64,000 nucleotides of DNA from Reyranella aquatilis (GTDB taxonomy: Bacteria > Pseudomonadota > Alphaproteobacteria > Reyranellales > Reyranellaceae): contig NZ_JAJISD010000001.1 of the NCBI RefSeq assembly GCF_020880995.1, positions 434,001-498,000 of the forward strand, read 5' to 3'. Both the position numbers and the translations under genes were made by a program. Position 1 is the stretch's first letter. Each line of letters opens with the position of its first letter. Positions 36,029 to 45,244 of this stretch are shown here, in pieces. The notes beneath the pieces were generated by a model that was given only the letters and a program-made list of their open reading frames with translations, ran no database searches and was not told the origin of the DNA.

Positions 36029-37365
36029 TGCTCTCCCCTGCTGACAACGCATTCCTGACACAGAGCAGTCCCGGCACGCCGATGGGCGATCTGCTGCGCC
36101 GCTTCTGGATGCCCGCCCTGCTTTCGGAGGAGTTGCCCGAGCGCGACGGACCGCCGAAGAAGATCCGCGTCATGGGCGAGGACCTCCTCGCCTTCCGCCA
36201 GACCGACGGGCGGGTCGGCATCGTCGAACCGCACTGTCCGCATCGCGGCGCCAATCTCTATTTCGGACGCAACGAGGATTGCGGGCTGCGCTGCGCCTTC
36301 CATGGCTGGAAGTTCGACATCGACGGCAACTGCGTCGACCTGCCGACTTCGCCGCCGGAATCGACCTACAAGAACACGATCAGGCTCCTGTCCTATCCGG
36401 TGCGCGAATGGGCCGACATGGTCTGGGTCTACATGGGACCGCGCGAGCACATGCCGGAACTGCCGCAGCTCGAGCTTGGCCTGGTCCCCGCCGGCCATCG
36501 CTTCGTCTCCAAGAAGTGGCAGGACTGCAACTGGGTGCAGAGCCTCGAGGGCGCCATCGACACCGCGCACTTCTCGTTCCTCCATGCCATCCCGACGAAG
36601 GACGAGGCGACGCGGCTCGACATCCTGCGCAAGACCTCGGCCATCGGCCAGGAAGGCGGCCTCGCCGATCGCAGCCGCTGGGTGACGGAGGATCCGCGTC
36701 CGAAGTTCCGGATCCAGAGTCACGACGCGGGGCTCGTCATCGCGGCAGGACGCAAGACCGACACGACCGATCTCTACTGGCGAATCGCGCAGTATCTGGC
36801 GCCCAATCACGCGCTGGTGCCGGTTGCCTTTCCGGGCGAGGTCTATCACGGGCAGACCTGGGTGCCGGTCGATGACACCAGCTGCTGGATCTACACCTAC
36901 AGCTGGGTGCCCGACCGGCCCCTGACCAACGCCGAGCGCGCCAAGTATGCGTCCGGCCTCAGCCTGCATGCCGAGATCGACGAACACTATGTGCCGAAGC
37001 GCAACATGCGGAACGACTACATGATCGACCGCGAGCTGCAGAAGACGCTGAGCTACACCGGCATCAGCGGCGTGTCGGACCAGGACGCCGCGATCCAGGA
37101 CAGCCAGGGGCCTGTCCAGGATCGCACCCGGGAACATCTCGGGCCCACCGACGTCGGAATCGTCGAATTCCGCAAGCTGGTCATGGCCGCGGCCCGCGCG
37201 CTGCAGCAGGGTCAGCCGCCGCGCGCTGCCGCCTCGCCCTCAGGTTACGCCGTTCGGGCCGGAGGCTGGATCGCCGGCCCGGAGAAGGACCTCGCGACGG
37301 TGATGGTCGAACGCTTCGGCCACCGGGACGGCTATGTCGGCGCCGAATACGGGCTCGCCGAATAG
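36028..37365 (+). CDS. Rieske non-haem iron oxygenase, phthalate-dioxygenase-like (paralogue 2)
   Basis: The 445-residue protein is a tandem paralogue of the upstream oxygenase; the first 186 residues align without gaps and 159 are identical by direct comparison. Both iron sites are intact (Cys70, His72, Cys89, His92; Asp178, His181, His186). The main differences lie just after the second iron-site histidine, about residues 187-215, a region that often lines the substrate pocket. The two may therefore form mixed trimers or oxidise successive substrates. The start overlaps the preceding stop by one base. The GST gene follows 70 bases downstream. Confidence 0.93.
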   Translation: MLSPADNAFLTQSSPGTPMGDLLRRFWMPALLSEELPERDGPPKKIRVMGEDLLAFRQTDGRVGIVEPHCPHRGANLYFGRNEDCGLRCAFHGWKFDIDGNCVDLPTSPPESTYKNTIRLLSYPVREWADMVWVYMGPREHMPELPQLELGLVPAGHRFVSKKWQDCNWVQSLEGAIDTAHFSFLHAIPTKDEATRLDILRKTSAIGQEGGLADRSRWVTEDPRPKFRIQSHDAGLVIAAGRKTDTTDLYWRIAQYLAPNHALVPVAFPGEVYHGQTWVPVDDTSCWIYTYSWVPDRPLTNAERAKYASGLSLHAEIDEHYVPKRNMRNDYMIDRELQKTLSYTGISGVSDQDAAIQDSQGPVQDRTREHLGPTDVGIVEFRKLVMAAARALQQGQPPRAAASPSGYAVRAGGWIAGPEKDLATVMVERFGHRDGYVGAEYGLAE

Positions 37366-37435
37366 AGGATTAGACCGCCACCGGACGCTGCATTATCGTC
37401 CGCCCCGACCTTGGGAATTTGGGGGAGAATACGAC

Positions 37436-38044
37436 GTGACCATCAAGATTTACGGCCCGACGGCCTCGCGTGCGGCGCGCGCTCTCTGGATCGTGCACGA
37501 GCTCGGCATTCCGTACGAGCACATTGCGGTCGAGATGAAGGACCTGAAGAACCCCGACTATCTCAAGGTCAATCCGAACGGCAAGGTGCCGGCGATGGTC
37601 GACGGCGACTTCAAGCTGTTCGAGTCGATGGCGATCAACCTCTATCTCGCGGCCAAGCACGGCAAGGACGGGTTCATGCCGTCGAGCCTCGAGGACCAGG
37701 CGCTGTGCAACCAGTGGAGCTACTGGGGCATGACGGAACTCGAGAAGCCCCTGCTCACCATCCTGATCGACATGTTCATGACCCCGCCGGACAAGCGCAA
37801 GCCGGAGGCCGTCGCCGAGGCGCAGAAGATGCTGCCCAAGCCGCTGGCGGTGCTGAACGGGGCGCTCGAGGGACGCGACTACCTGCTGGGCTCGACCTTC
37901 ACGGTGGCCGATCTCAACCTCGCGTCGATCCTGAGCTGGGCCAAGCCGATCAAGTTCGACTTCTCGCCCTTCCCCAACGTGAACGCCTGGCTCGACCGCT
38001 GCCTGTCGCGGCCAGCCTTCAAGGCGGCGCGCGGCTCGAAGTAG
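37436..38044 (+). CDS. Glutathione S-transferase family protein
   Basis: The 202-residue protein has a thioredoxin-like N-terminal domain (IKIYGPTASRAARALWIVHE), the glutathione-binding VNPNGKVPAM and ESMAINLYLA motifs, and an all-helical C-terminal domain (VADLNLASILSWA). The GTG start at 37436 is preceded by GGGGGAG. It follows the oxygenase pair in the same direction and could conjugate or isomerise a reactive product such as a ring-opened intermediate, which is inference. The cysteine or serine used for catalysis is not clear by eye. Confidence 0.9.
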   Translation: MTIKIYGPTASRAARALWIVHELGIPYEHIAVEMKDLKNPDYLKVNPNGKVPAMVDGDFKLFESMAINLYLAAKHGKDGFMPSSLEDQALCNQWSYWGMTELEKPLLTILIDMFMTPPDKRKPEAVAEAQKMLPKPLAVLNGALEGRDYLLGSTFTVADLNLASILSWAKPIKFDFSPFPNVNAWLDRCLSRPAFKAARGSK

Positions 38045-38051
38045 CCGGAAG

Positions 38052-39308
38052 CTATTCAGCCGGCGCCGGCTGCGGTACCGGCAACGACGCATCGCGCTCG
38101 TTGCCGGGCAGCAGCAGCGCCACCAGCGTGATCACGACCGAGGTGACGGCGAGGCCAAGGAACAGTAGTTCCAGGCTTCCCGTCGTCTCGCGGACCCAGG
38201 CGATCAGCAGGATCGCCAGCGGTCCTGCTCCGAACGCCACCACGAACTTGGCGCCGAAACCGAGCCCGTGATAGCGGCTGGGCGTGTACCGGGCGATCAG
38301 GATGTTCTCGATCGGACCGGCCGCCGAACTCAGCACCGCCGAGCCGATGGCACCCAGCAGGGCGACATAGCCGTTGCCCATGGCCAGCGCGAGCATGGCG
38401 ATCACCTGCAGCGCCGAGGCGATGACATAGGTCGCCTTGAGGGGATAGCGATCGATGATGCGCCGACCCATCGCATACTGCGCCACCCCGGAGACGACGT
38501 AGATCATCGAGGTGGCCAGGCCGACCCACAGCACGATCTGGGTGGCGACGCCCCACGAGGCGAGTCCGTCGCGCAGCGCCGAGATCTCGGGCGCCAGCTT
38601 GACCTCGAACACCATGGCGGCACCGAACATCACCGCCTGCCAGATCACCCCTTCCAGCGCCATGGTGACGGACAGCACCGAGAAAACGCGCCAGAAGTCG
38701 CGTCGGCCGACCTGCGTTCCCTTGGCTTGCGGCATCGGCCGGTCGCCGACCTTGCCCTGGCGAATCTGCACCCAGAGGACGATGCCGACGACGAGGCAGA
38801 CGATGCCGGGGACGATGAACGCCGCCCGCCACGAGGCCAGCGTGATCAGCACGCCGGGCACGATGCCGTAGAGCGCGAGCCCGGCGCTGCCCCACAGTCC
38901 GTTCACGCCCATGGCGTGGCCCTGTTCCCTGGCCGTGCGGATCACCCAGCCGATGCCGACGGAATGGTAGAACGCGCCGAACGCGCCGATGCCGCACAGC
39001 GCGAGCGACAGCGCCAGCGTGTCGCCGGTCGGCACGAGACCGCAGGCGATAGACGACAGGCCGAGACCGAGGAACATGACGACCATCATCGCCGGCGCGC
39101 CGAACCGGTCCGACGCCCAGCCGGCGGGCAGCGACACGACGCCGAGCAGGATCGTGGCCGGCGCGTAGAGGCGCAGCAGATCCTCGGCCGGCAGGTTCCA
39201 GGAAATGGCCAGCGTCAGGACGATGACGGCGTAGAATGCCGTCATCATGTGCATCAGCGCGTGGCCGATGGAGGAAAAGAGCAGGACGCGCCGGCCGGAA
39301 TCGATCAT
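38052..39308 (-). CDS. MFS transporter
   Basis: The 418-residue protein has twelve predicted transmembrane segments. It has the first-loop motif GWASDRFGAPAMM and the paired-half pattern of the major facilitator superfamily. The start resembles the fosmidomycin-resistance (Fsr) branch, with HALMHMMTAFYAVI, but the substrate is unknown. It converges on the GST gene with seven bases between stop codons. The start at 39308 lies 107 bases from the tRNA-Pro gene on the other strand. Confidence 0.9.
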   Translation of the reverse strand: MIDSGRRVLLFSSIGHALMHMMTAFYAVIVLTLAISWNLPAEDLLRLYAPATILLGVVSLPAGWASDRFGAPAMMVVMFLGLGLSSIACGLVPTGDTLALSLALCGIGAFGAFYHSVGIGWVIRTAREQGHAMGVNGLWGSAGLALYGIVPGVLITLASWRAAFIVPGIVCLVVGIVLWVQIRQGKVGDRPMPQAKGTQVGRRDFWRVFSVLSVTMALEGVIWQAVMFGAAMVFEVKLAPEISALRDGLASWGVATQIVLWVGLATSMIYVVSGVAQYAMGRRIIDRYPLKATYVIASALQVIAMLALAMGNGYVALLGAIGSAVLSSAAGPIENILIARYTPSRYHGLGFGAKFVVAFGAGPLAILLIAWVRETTGSLELLFLGLAVTSVVITLVALLLPGNERDASLPVPQPAPAE

Positions 39309-39415
39309 GGGGCCTGTATCCTTTGTCGCCGCACCTCGTGCAAGCCGGCTTGCGGCAACGCTGCCATTCGCGCTAAAGCCCCCGTGCCGCGGGCCGACCA
39401 GCCGGCGGCACCGGT

Positions 39416-39492
39416 CGGGGCGTAGCGCAGCCTGGTAGCGCATCAGTCTGGGGGACTGGGGGTCGCAGGTTCAAATCCTGTCGCCCCGACCA
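39416..39492 (+). tRNA. tRNA-Pro (GGG)
   Basis: The 77-base sequence folds into a full cloverleaf. The acceptor stem CGGGGCG pairs with CGCCCCG, the D stem is GCGC/GCGC, and the anticodon stem TCAGT/ACTGG holds the loop CTGGGGG with anticodon GGG. The T arm reads GCAGGTTCAAATCCTGT, and CCA is encoded at the 3' end. Confidence 0.97.
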
Positions 39493-39582
39493 ATTCATTT
39501 TACCGAACAATTGGGCCGCAGGGGCCCCACCCGTTCCCCCTCTATTGCGGAAACGGCTGGCATGATCGGCTCGAAAGCGCGC

Positions 39583-41454
39583 CTAGCGGCAGGCGAGCGG
39601 GCCCGTGCCCTTGGCCCGCCAATCCCTCACGCAGTCGCTGTCGTCCTTCATCACGATCGGGATGAAATAGAGCGACACCTGGCCGGTGATGAGCTGCTGC
39701 TGGTTGATCCAGCTGCCCGGTGCCGGCACGCGCGTGCGGTAGCGCACGGCATCCTCGCCCGCCTGCGCCGTCAAGGTCGGCGTCTCGACGACCGGCTCGG
39801 GTCCATAGATTCCGGCCGCCGTCGCCTCGCCGGCGCGACGTCCGCCGCTCACCAGCCAGAGCTGGTTCTGCTTGGCCGAGGCATAGGGGAAGAAGTCGGC
39901 GCGGCCGGTCGGCGGATTGCTCACGGCGAAGAGCTTGGCGTCGATCTGCACCTTAAGGGCGCCCGGGCGCCCCGCCGGGGCCGCCAGGATGTCGGTGCGC
40001 AGGGCACCGTAGAGACCGCCCAGTTCGGGCACCCGCAGTTCCTCGGCGAGTGCAAGGCCCACACGGCCGAGCGGCGTGTCGACGACGACCGGTCCGTCGC
40101 CGGGACTGGCCCATGCCGCCGTCGCGGGCGGGAGATGCGTCGCGCGATAGCGGCCCAGCACCGTGCCCTCGGGGCCGGCCAGCGCCACCGTGTGATAGAT
40201 CTTGTCGCCCTCGCGCTCGGGATAGCTGCCGACGACATAGCCGGCACCCGCCTTGGCCGCCGCGCCCAACGCCTTCTCGAAGTCGCCACCGCGCGCTTCG
40301 GCGCGGTTCTTGATCTCCGACGCGGCCAATCCCGAGGCCAGTCCCGACAGTTCCGGCAATACGAGGAGTTCGCCCGGACCGGGCCGGGCCGACGAGAGCA
40401 GCGACGGTCCCTCCGGCCATTGCGCCGCGGCGAGCGAGACCGAGCGGACCGTCACCGTGGCATTGGCATCGGTCGGACTGCGATGCAGCGCCAGCACCGG
40501 CGAGTAGAGTTCGGGACGCCGACGCGCCAGCGCTGCGGCGCGCTCGGCATCTGCGTCGGCGGGCGTGATCGTCGTCGCATAGATGCCGGCAAGGCCAGGC
40601 GGCAGGGTCTCCGGCGCTACCACCGGCGCCTGCACCAGTTTCTCGCCCTTGGGCGACCAGATGCTGGAGCCGCCATTGTAGTAGAGCTTGCCGCCGGTGA
40701 TCGGATTGGTCTCGACGCCGGTGCGCGTCGCTCCAACGACCCAGACGCCGTTCTGCGCGCTCATGTACTGGACGTTCGAGACCGTCGAATGGTTGCCGGT
40801 CGCCTCGGCCGGCGGCGTGCCCGGCATCACGCGGTCCGACACCGAATGCCAGCCGATGATCTGCGCGCCACGCAGCGCCGCCAGACGGGCATACTGCCAG
40901 TAGGTGTCGTCGTAGCAGATCAGCAGCGCGATGCGCCCCAGCGGCGTGTCGAACACCTCGACGCCCGTGGTGCCGGGCGCGAAGACCTTCTGGTCCTGCG
41001 GATTCAGGCCGTTCTTGCGGTACTTGCCGACGATGCCGTTGGGCCCCATCAGCACCGCCGTGTTGTAGACGAGGCCGGTGGCCGCATCGCGCTCGGCGAT
41101 GCCCACGCTCATGTGCATGCCGGTGCGCTGCAGGATCGGCAGCACCGCGGCCGTGGCCTTGCCCGGGATCGTATCGACGAACGGGGCCAGTTGCTGAGGC
41201 CCGCTGAACAGATAGCCGCTGACCGCCGTTTCCGGGAACACGGCGTACTCGACGCCCTGCTTCGCCACCTCTTCGGCCGCCTTGGCCAGACGGGCGACGT
41301 TGCCGTCCAGATCTCCCCAGGCAGGAACGAAGTCGACCGCAGCCACCTTCACCTGCTTGCGCGGCGCGGTCGTCTGGGCATCGGCCGGAAGGACCGCCGC
41401 CATCAGCGCGATCGCGCTGACGAGCCCCGTCGAAACCATGGACCTGAACGACAT
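39583..41454 (-). CDS. Exported double nitrilase-fold protein; second domain lacks catalytic residues
   Basis: The 623-residue protein has a signal peptide ending near PADAQ. Two carbon-nitrogen hydrolase domains follow. The first has the full triad Glu75 (FPETAVSG), Lys147 (YRKNGL) and Cys180 (LLICYDD). The second retains Glu368 (LPELSG) but has Ala438 where lysine is expected (YRATHL) and Ala470 where cysteine is expected (GLALAEELRVPE). The first half could cleave amides or nitriles in the periplasm, and the second is probably structural or regulatory. The length is about twice a usual nitrilase. It is transcribed alone between tRNA-Pro and a divergent MFS gene. Confidence 0.88.
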   Translation of the reverse strand: MSFRSMVSTGLVSAIALMAAVLPADAQTTAPRKQVKVAAVDFVPAWGDLDGNVARLAKAAEEVAKQGVEYAVFPETAVSGYLFSGPQQLAPFVDTIPGKATAAVLPILQRTGMHMSVGIAERDAATGLVYNTAVLMGPNGIVGKYRKNGLNPQDQKVFAPGTTGVEVFDTPLGRIALLICYDDTYWQYARLAALRGAQIIGWHSVSDRVMPGTPPAEATGNHSTVSNVQYMSAQNGVWVVGATRTGVETNPITGGKLYYNGGSSIWSPKGEKLVQAPVVAPETLPPGLAGIYATTITPADADAERAAALARRRPELYSPVLALHRSPTDANATVTVRSVSLAAAQWPEGPSLLSSARPGPGELLVLPELSGLASGLAASEIKNRAEARGGDFEKALGAAAKAGAGYVVGSYPEREGDKIYHTVALAGPEGTVLGRYRATHLPPATAAWASPGDGPVVVDTPLGRVGLALAEELRVPELGGLYGALRTDILAAPAGRPGALKVQIDAKLFAVSNPPTGRADFFPYASAKQNQLWLVSGGRRAGEATAAGIYGPEPVVETPTLTAQAGEDAVRYRTRVPAPGSWINQQQLITGQVSLYFIPIVMKDDSDCVRDWRAKGTGPLACR

Positions 41455-41619
41455 CGCAACCCCTCCTGCAGCACCCGGAAAAGATACCGCTCTATCGCTG
41501 CAGCTTTAAGCAGCATGTTCGGGCGCTGCGAGCCTGCAGGCGAAAGTGACGCGCGTTCACAGGCGGAGCTTGTAGATTGCCCCGGCATTCGAGGAGCGAG
41601 CCAACAGGCCGGAACTGAA

Positions 41620-42828
41620 ATGAACACGCGTCGCGCGCTCGCTTTCATCTTCTGCACGGTGGCTCTAGACGTGCTCGCGCTCGGGGTGATGATCCCGGTG
41701 CTGCCGACGATCGTGCTGGGCTTCATGGGCGGCGACACCGCCGGTGCGGCCGAGATGTTCGGGGTTTTTGCGACCGTCTGGGCCCTCATGCAGTTCCTCT
41801 GCTCGCCCCTGCTCGGGGCACTCTCGGACCGCTACGGCCGGCGACCGGTTATCCTCATCTCCTGCCTGGGGCTCGGGCTCGACTATGTATTCATGGCTCT
41901 GGCGCCGTCGCTCGCCTTGCTGCTGGTCGGCCGCGTGATCTCGGGCATCACCTCGGCCACCATCGGCACCTCGTTTGCCTATATCGCCGACGTGACCAGA
42001 CCGGTGGAGCGCGCCAAGGCGTTCGGCTTGGTGGGGACGGCATTCGGGCTGGGGTTCGTAGCCGGGCCGGCGATCGGAGGTCTGCTGGGCGGCGTCGACC
42101 CGCGCCTTCCCTTCTGGGTTTCGGCCGTCGCCTGCCTCGCCAACGCGGCGTTCGGCTGGTTCGTGTTGCCGGAATCGTTGCCGCCGGAAAAGCGAATGCC
42201 TTTTTCCTGGAAGCGCGCCAATCCGGTGGGATCGCTCAGGCTGCTGGCCTCGCACCGCCAGCTGCTCGGCCTCGCCGTGGTCGATTTCCTCGGCAGCTTC
42301 GCGCACCAGGTCCTGCCGTCGGTCTTCGTCCTCTATGCCGGCCACCGATATGGCTGGGGCGAGACGACCGTCGGCCTGACCCTGGCCTTCGTCGGGATCT
42401 GTACCGCCGCCGTGCAGGGCCTGCTGGTCGGGCCGATCGTCGGCCGCCTCGGATCCCGACTGGCCCTCGTTGCCGGTCTGCTGGCCGGCGCGCTCGGCAT
42501 GTCCATCTACGGACTGGCCCCGACCGGTCCCTGGTTCTGGGCCGGCGTACCGGTGATGGCTTTCTGGGGCCTCGCGGGTCCGGCGTTGCAGGACATGATG
42601 AGCCGGCGGGTCGGCCCCTCGGAGCAGGGCCAACTCCAGGGCGCCAACTCCGCGTCGCGCAGCATAGCGGGACTAGCGTCTCCGGGGGTTTTTGCGGCGT
42701 TGTTCGCGTTGAGCCTCGACCGATTGCCAGGTGCCGCCTTCCTGCTGGCCGGGCTGCTGCTGGTCGCGGCTGCAGCCGTCGCCTGGATCGCTACGGCACG
42801 GACGCGACCTGCCGCCCCAGTTCCGTGA
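41620..42828 (+). CDS. MFS transporter, Tet(A)-like
   Basis: The 402-residue protein has twelve transmembrane segments and the Tet-type motif A GALSDRYGRRPVILIS, with LDVLALGVMIPVLP at the start. Such proteins export tetracyclines or other compounds, or unknown metabolites; resistance should not be assumed from sequence. The ATG at 41620 has a GGAACTGAA site. Read-through of a longer open frame from 39511 crosses the reversed nitrilase gene and is not real. Its 3' end overlaps the convergent small gene at 42791 by 38 bases. Confidence 0.9.
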   Translation: MNTRRALAFIFCTVALDVLALGVMIPVLPTIVLGFMGGDTAGAAEMFGVFATVWALMQFLCSPLLGALSDRYGRRPVILISCLGLGLDYVFMALAPSLALLLVGRVISGITSATIGTSFAYIADVTRPVERAKAFGLVGTAFGLGFVAGPAIGGLLGGVDPRLPFWVSAVACLANAAFGWFVLPESLPPEKRMPFSWKRANPVGSLRLLASHRQLLGLAVVDFLGSFAHQVLPSVFVLYAGHRYGWGETTVGLTLAFVGICTAAVQGLLVGPIVGRLGSRLALVAGLLAGALGMSIYGLAPTGPWFWAGVPVMAFWGLAGPALQDMMSRRVGPSEQGQLQGANSASRSIAGLASPGVFAALFALSLDRLPGAAFLLAGLLLVAAAAVAWIATARTRPAAPVP

Positions 42829-43210
42829 GACGGCAGACCATCCAGTCCGGCTTCAGCGGATTGGCGAACCAGGGCTTGGCCCAACCGCGACTCAGACATT
42901 TCTTGACGATGGCAATATCCACGTCTTGCCCGTCAAGATCGAACAGAGGCAACTTGCCGCCCGCCTGTGTCAGGCCGCGGCGGAGGTAGAGCAGCTCCCT
43001 CAAAGTGGGAGCTTCGTCCTCTAACCCATTGTCATTAATAGAAGATAAATCAAATGAGCGCGCACGCAGGCGCGCGAAATCGCGATTAACCAGCACGGTC
43101 ACGTCCCCCTTTGACGATTCCGCAAGAGACCCCTCACCGGGCACGATACGCTTGCCAGGCCAGAAACCAAATACAATCAGAGACTTGATACACTTTCTTA
43201 CAAGGCCCAC
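42791..43210 (-). CDS. Hypothetical protein, atypical composition
   Basis: The frame encodes about 139 residues from a GTG at 43210, with no strong ribosome-binding site; a later start is possible. The C-terminal half (CLSRGWAKPWFANPLKP then DWMVCRLTELGR) has the compact, conserved look of a small winged-helix-like domain. The middle is unusual: codons near 43025-43075 include TTA and TCT, rare elsewhere in this GC-rich window. It overlaps the MFS gene's 3' end by 38 bases. I do not recognise the family. The AT-rich middle could mean recent acquisition or a hybrid of an old gene with new sequence. Confidence 0.55.
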   Translation of the reverse strand: MGLVRKCIKSLIVFGFWPGKRIVPGEGSLAESSKGDVTVLVNRDFARLRARSFDLSSINDNGLEDEAPTLRELLYLRRGLTQAGGKLPLFDLDGQDVDIAIVKKCLSRGWAKPWFANPLKPDWMVCRLTELGRQVASVP

Positions 43211-43285
43211 CCGATCTGGTGGCCTTCCAGCACAACACCTGCAAGCCCTTGAGCCGCCCCCCGGCGGCTCTCGTGGCTCGAAAGT

Positions 43286-43816
43286 CTAGTGCTGTGCCTT
43301 CAGAGTGCTGCGCAGCTGCGTCAACGCCTGTTCGAGATCCTCGAGCACCGATTCGATCTCACGGCGCTTGTGCAGATCGAGAACCGCCGCGCGGGGCGTG
43401 GTGGTCGACGGCTGCGGACCGGTGCGCGGCAGCGGCTGCCGGGCGGCACCGCTGGCCATCGCTTCGGCACGCGCCGAGACGATGCGCAGGCTCTCCAGCG
43501 CGCTCTCGGCCGCAATGTCGAGACGCTGGGCCGGCAGACGGCCGCGGCCTTCCTTCAGGAGGCGCTGCACGCCCTTGATGGTGTAGCCGTCCTCATAGAG
43601 CAGCGTCCGGATGCGGCGAAGGAGGTCGATATCCTCCGGCCGGTAATAGCGACGCCCACCGCCCCGCTTCAGCGGACGGACCTGGGTGAACTTGCTCTCC
43701 CAGAAACGCAGAACGTGCTGAGGCACGTCGAGCTCGGTCGCGACCTCGCTGATCGTCCGAAAAGCCTGCGCCGATTTCTCAACCCGCCTTTCGACGGTCT
43801 GAACCGAAACGGCCAT
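43286..43816 (-). CDS. MerR-family transcriptional regulator
   Basis: The 176-residue protein has a MerR-type winged helix: [23 protein letters not shown] and the [20 protein letters not shown] segment. A C-terminal part of about 85 residues follows, with many charged residues and a long helix. It lacks the metal-binding cysteines of true MerR, so it is a general member. Position directly after ihfA is conserved in alphaproteobacteria. The start is 21 bases downstream of the ihfA stop. Confidence 0.92.
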   Translation of the reverse strand: MAVSVQTVERRVEKSAQAFRTISEVATELDVPQHVLRFWESKFTQVRPLKRGGGRRYYRPEDIDLLRRIRTLLYEDGYTIKGVQRLLKEGRGRLPAQRLDIAAESALESLRIVSARAEAMASGAARQPLPRTGPQPSTTTPRAAVLDLHKRREIESVLEDLEQALTQLRSTLKAQH

Positions 43817-43837
43817 TTATTTCCCCTCGTGTCCCCA

Positions 43838-44149
43838 TCAGCCCTTGTTCTCGCCGGGCGCCCCGTTGATCAGTGACTTCAGGACATTCGACGCTCGAAA
43901 GACGAGGACTCGCCGCGGCAGGATGGGAACTTCCTGCCCGGTTTTCGGGTTGCGGCCGACCCTTTGCCCCTTGTCGCGAACCGTGAAACTCCCGAACGAG
44001 GAGATCTTCACCGATTCGCCGCGCGCCAACGCCTCCACCACCTCGGAGAGAATCGTCTCCACGAGATCGCTGGATTCGTTGCGAGACAGGCCCACTTCCT
44101 GGAACACTGACTCGCTCAGATCGGCACGCGTGATAGTCCGGCCGTCCAC
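43838..44149 (-). CDS. ihfA: Integration host factor alpha subunit
   Basis: The 103-residue protein has the HU/IHF fold, including the [20 protein letters not shown] segment and the DNA-intercalating region around [11 protein letters not shown]. It forms a heterodimer with IhfB that bends DNA. The position between fabH and merR is typical of alphaproteobacteria, while gammaproteobacteria place ihfA after pheT. Confidence 0.96.
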   Translation of the reverse strand: MDGRTITRADLSESVFQEVGLSRNESSDLVETILSEVVEALARGESVKISSFGSFTVRDKGQRVGRNPKTGQEVPILPRRVLVFRASNVLKSLINGAPGENKG

Positions 44150-44272
44150 TCCGGTACCCCTTCTTCCCCCAGTTAATCCTTACTCTAAGGTGGGAAAGCG
44201 GTCAATATCAGTAGGATAGCAGGCGGACTTGAATCGGGGTCTGTTCACGTTCCGTTACACCGGAATCGTGCA

Positions 44273-45244
44273 TTACCAGCGAACGAGGCTCGCTCCCCAG
44301 GCCAGTCCGCCGCCGATTCCCTCCATCAGCAGCAGATCGCCCTTCTTGATGCGGCCGTCCTTGACCGCGACGTCGAGCGCCAGCGGGATCGAGGCTGCGG
44401 ACGTGTTGGCGTGCCGGTCGACGGTGACGACCACGCGCTCTGGCGGCAGGCCGAGCTTGCGGCCGGTCCCGTCGATGATGCGCTTGTTGGCCTGGTGCGG
44501 CACCAGCCAGTCGATGTCCTTGGGCTCGAGACCGGCCTTGTGCAGGACCTCGCCGACAACGGCGGCCATGTTCACCACGGCGTGCTTGAAGACCTCCTTG
44601 CCTTCCATCCGGAGGAACCCGGTGGTGCGCGTCGAGGAGGGTCCGCCGTCGACGTAGAGGATGTCGTGCTGACGGCCGTCGGAATGCAGCGCATTGGCGA
44701 GGATGCCGCGATCCGCCGAGGTGCCGGTACCCTGCTCGCCCTTGAGCACGATCGCGCCGGCGCCGTCGCCGAACAGCACGCAGGTTCCGCGATCCTCCCA
44801 GTCGAGGATGCGGGAGAAGGTCTCTGCACCGATCACAAGCGCCGTCGAGGCAAGGCCGTTCTTGATCAGGCTGTCGGCGACGGAGACGGCATAGACGAAA
44901 CCCGCGCACACGGCCTGGACGTCGAAGGCGGCTCCGCCGCGCATGCCGAGCTCCGCCTGCACACGGGTCGCCGTGGCCGGAAAGGTCTCGTCGGGCGTCG
45001 CCGTGGCGAGCACGATCAGATCGAGGTCGGATCCCGTGAGGCCCGCATGCTCGAGCGCCCGCTGCGACGCCTTGAGCGCCAGATGCGAGGTGAACTCCCC
45101 CTCGGCCGCGATGTGACGCTGGCGGATGCCGGTGCGCTGCTGGATCCACTCGTCGGTGGTCTCGACGGTCCTGGAAAGTTCTTCGTTGGTGACCACGCGC
45201 TCCGGCAAGTACGAGCCACAGCCTTGGACGACTGAACGAATCAC
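44273..45244 (-). CDS. fabH: Beta-ketoacyl-ACP synthase III (FabH)
   Basis: The 323-residue enzyme starts fatty acid synthesis by condensing an acyl-CoA with malonyl-ACP. The catalytic Cys113 is in AVCAGF, with His in VPHQANKRI and Asn in [10 protein letters not shown]. The GTG start at 45244 overlaps the plsX stop (GTGA), so plsX and fabH are coupled. A longer open frame upstream is a plsX shadow. Gene order plsX-fabH-ihfA-merR is conserved in alphaproteobacteria. Confidence 0.97.
   Translation of the reverse strand: MIRSVVQGCGSYLPERVVTNEELSRTVETTDEWIQQRTGIRQRHIAAEGEFTSHLALKASQRALEHAGLTGSDLDLIVLATATPDETFPATATRVQAELGMRGGAAFDVQAVCAGFVYAVSVADSLIKNGLASTALVIGAETFSRILDWEDRGTCVLFGDGAGAIVLKGEQGTGTSADRGILANALHSDGRQHDILYVDGGPSSTRTTGFLRMEGKEVFKHAVVNMAAVVGEVLHKAGLEPKDIDWLVPHQANKRIIDGTGRKLGLPPERVVVTVDRHANTSAASIPLALDVAVKDGRIKKGDLLLMEGIGGGLAWGASLVRW

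Noticed and set aside
39511..42828. 1105-residue plus-strand frame
   Set aside because: It reads antisense through the nitrilase gene before joining the MFS gene; only 41620-42828 is real.
43251..43270. Hairpin after merR as terminator
   Set aside because: The 8-bp stem lacks a T tract on either strand.
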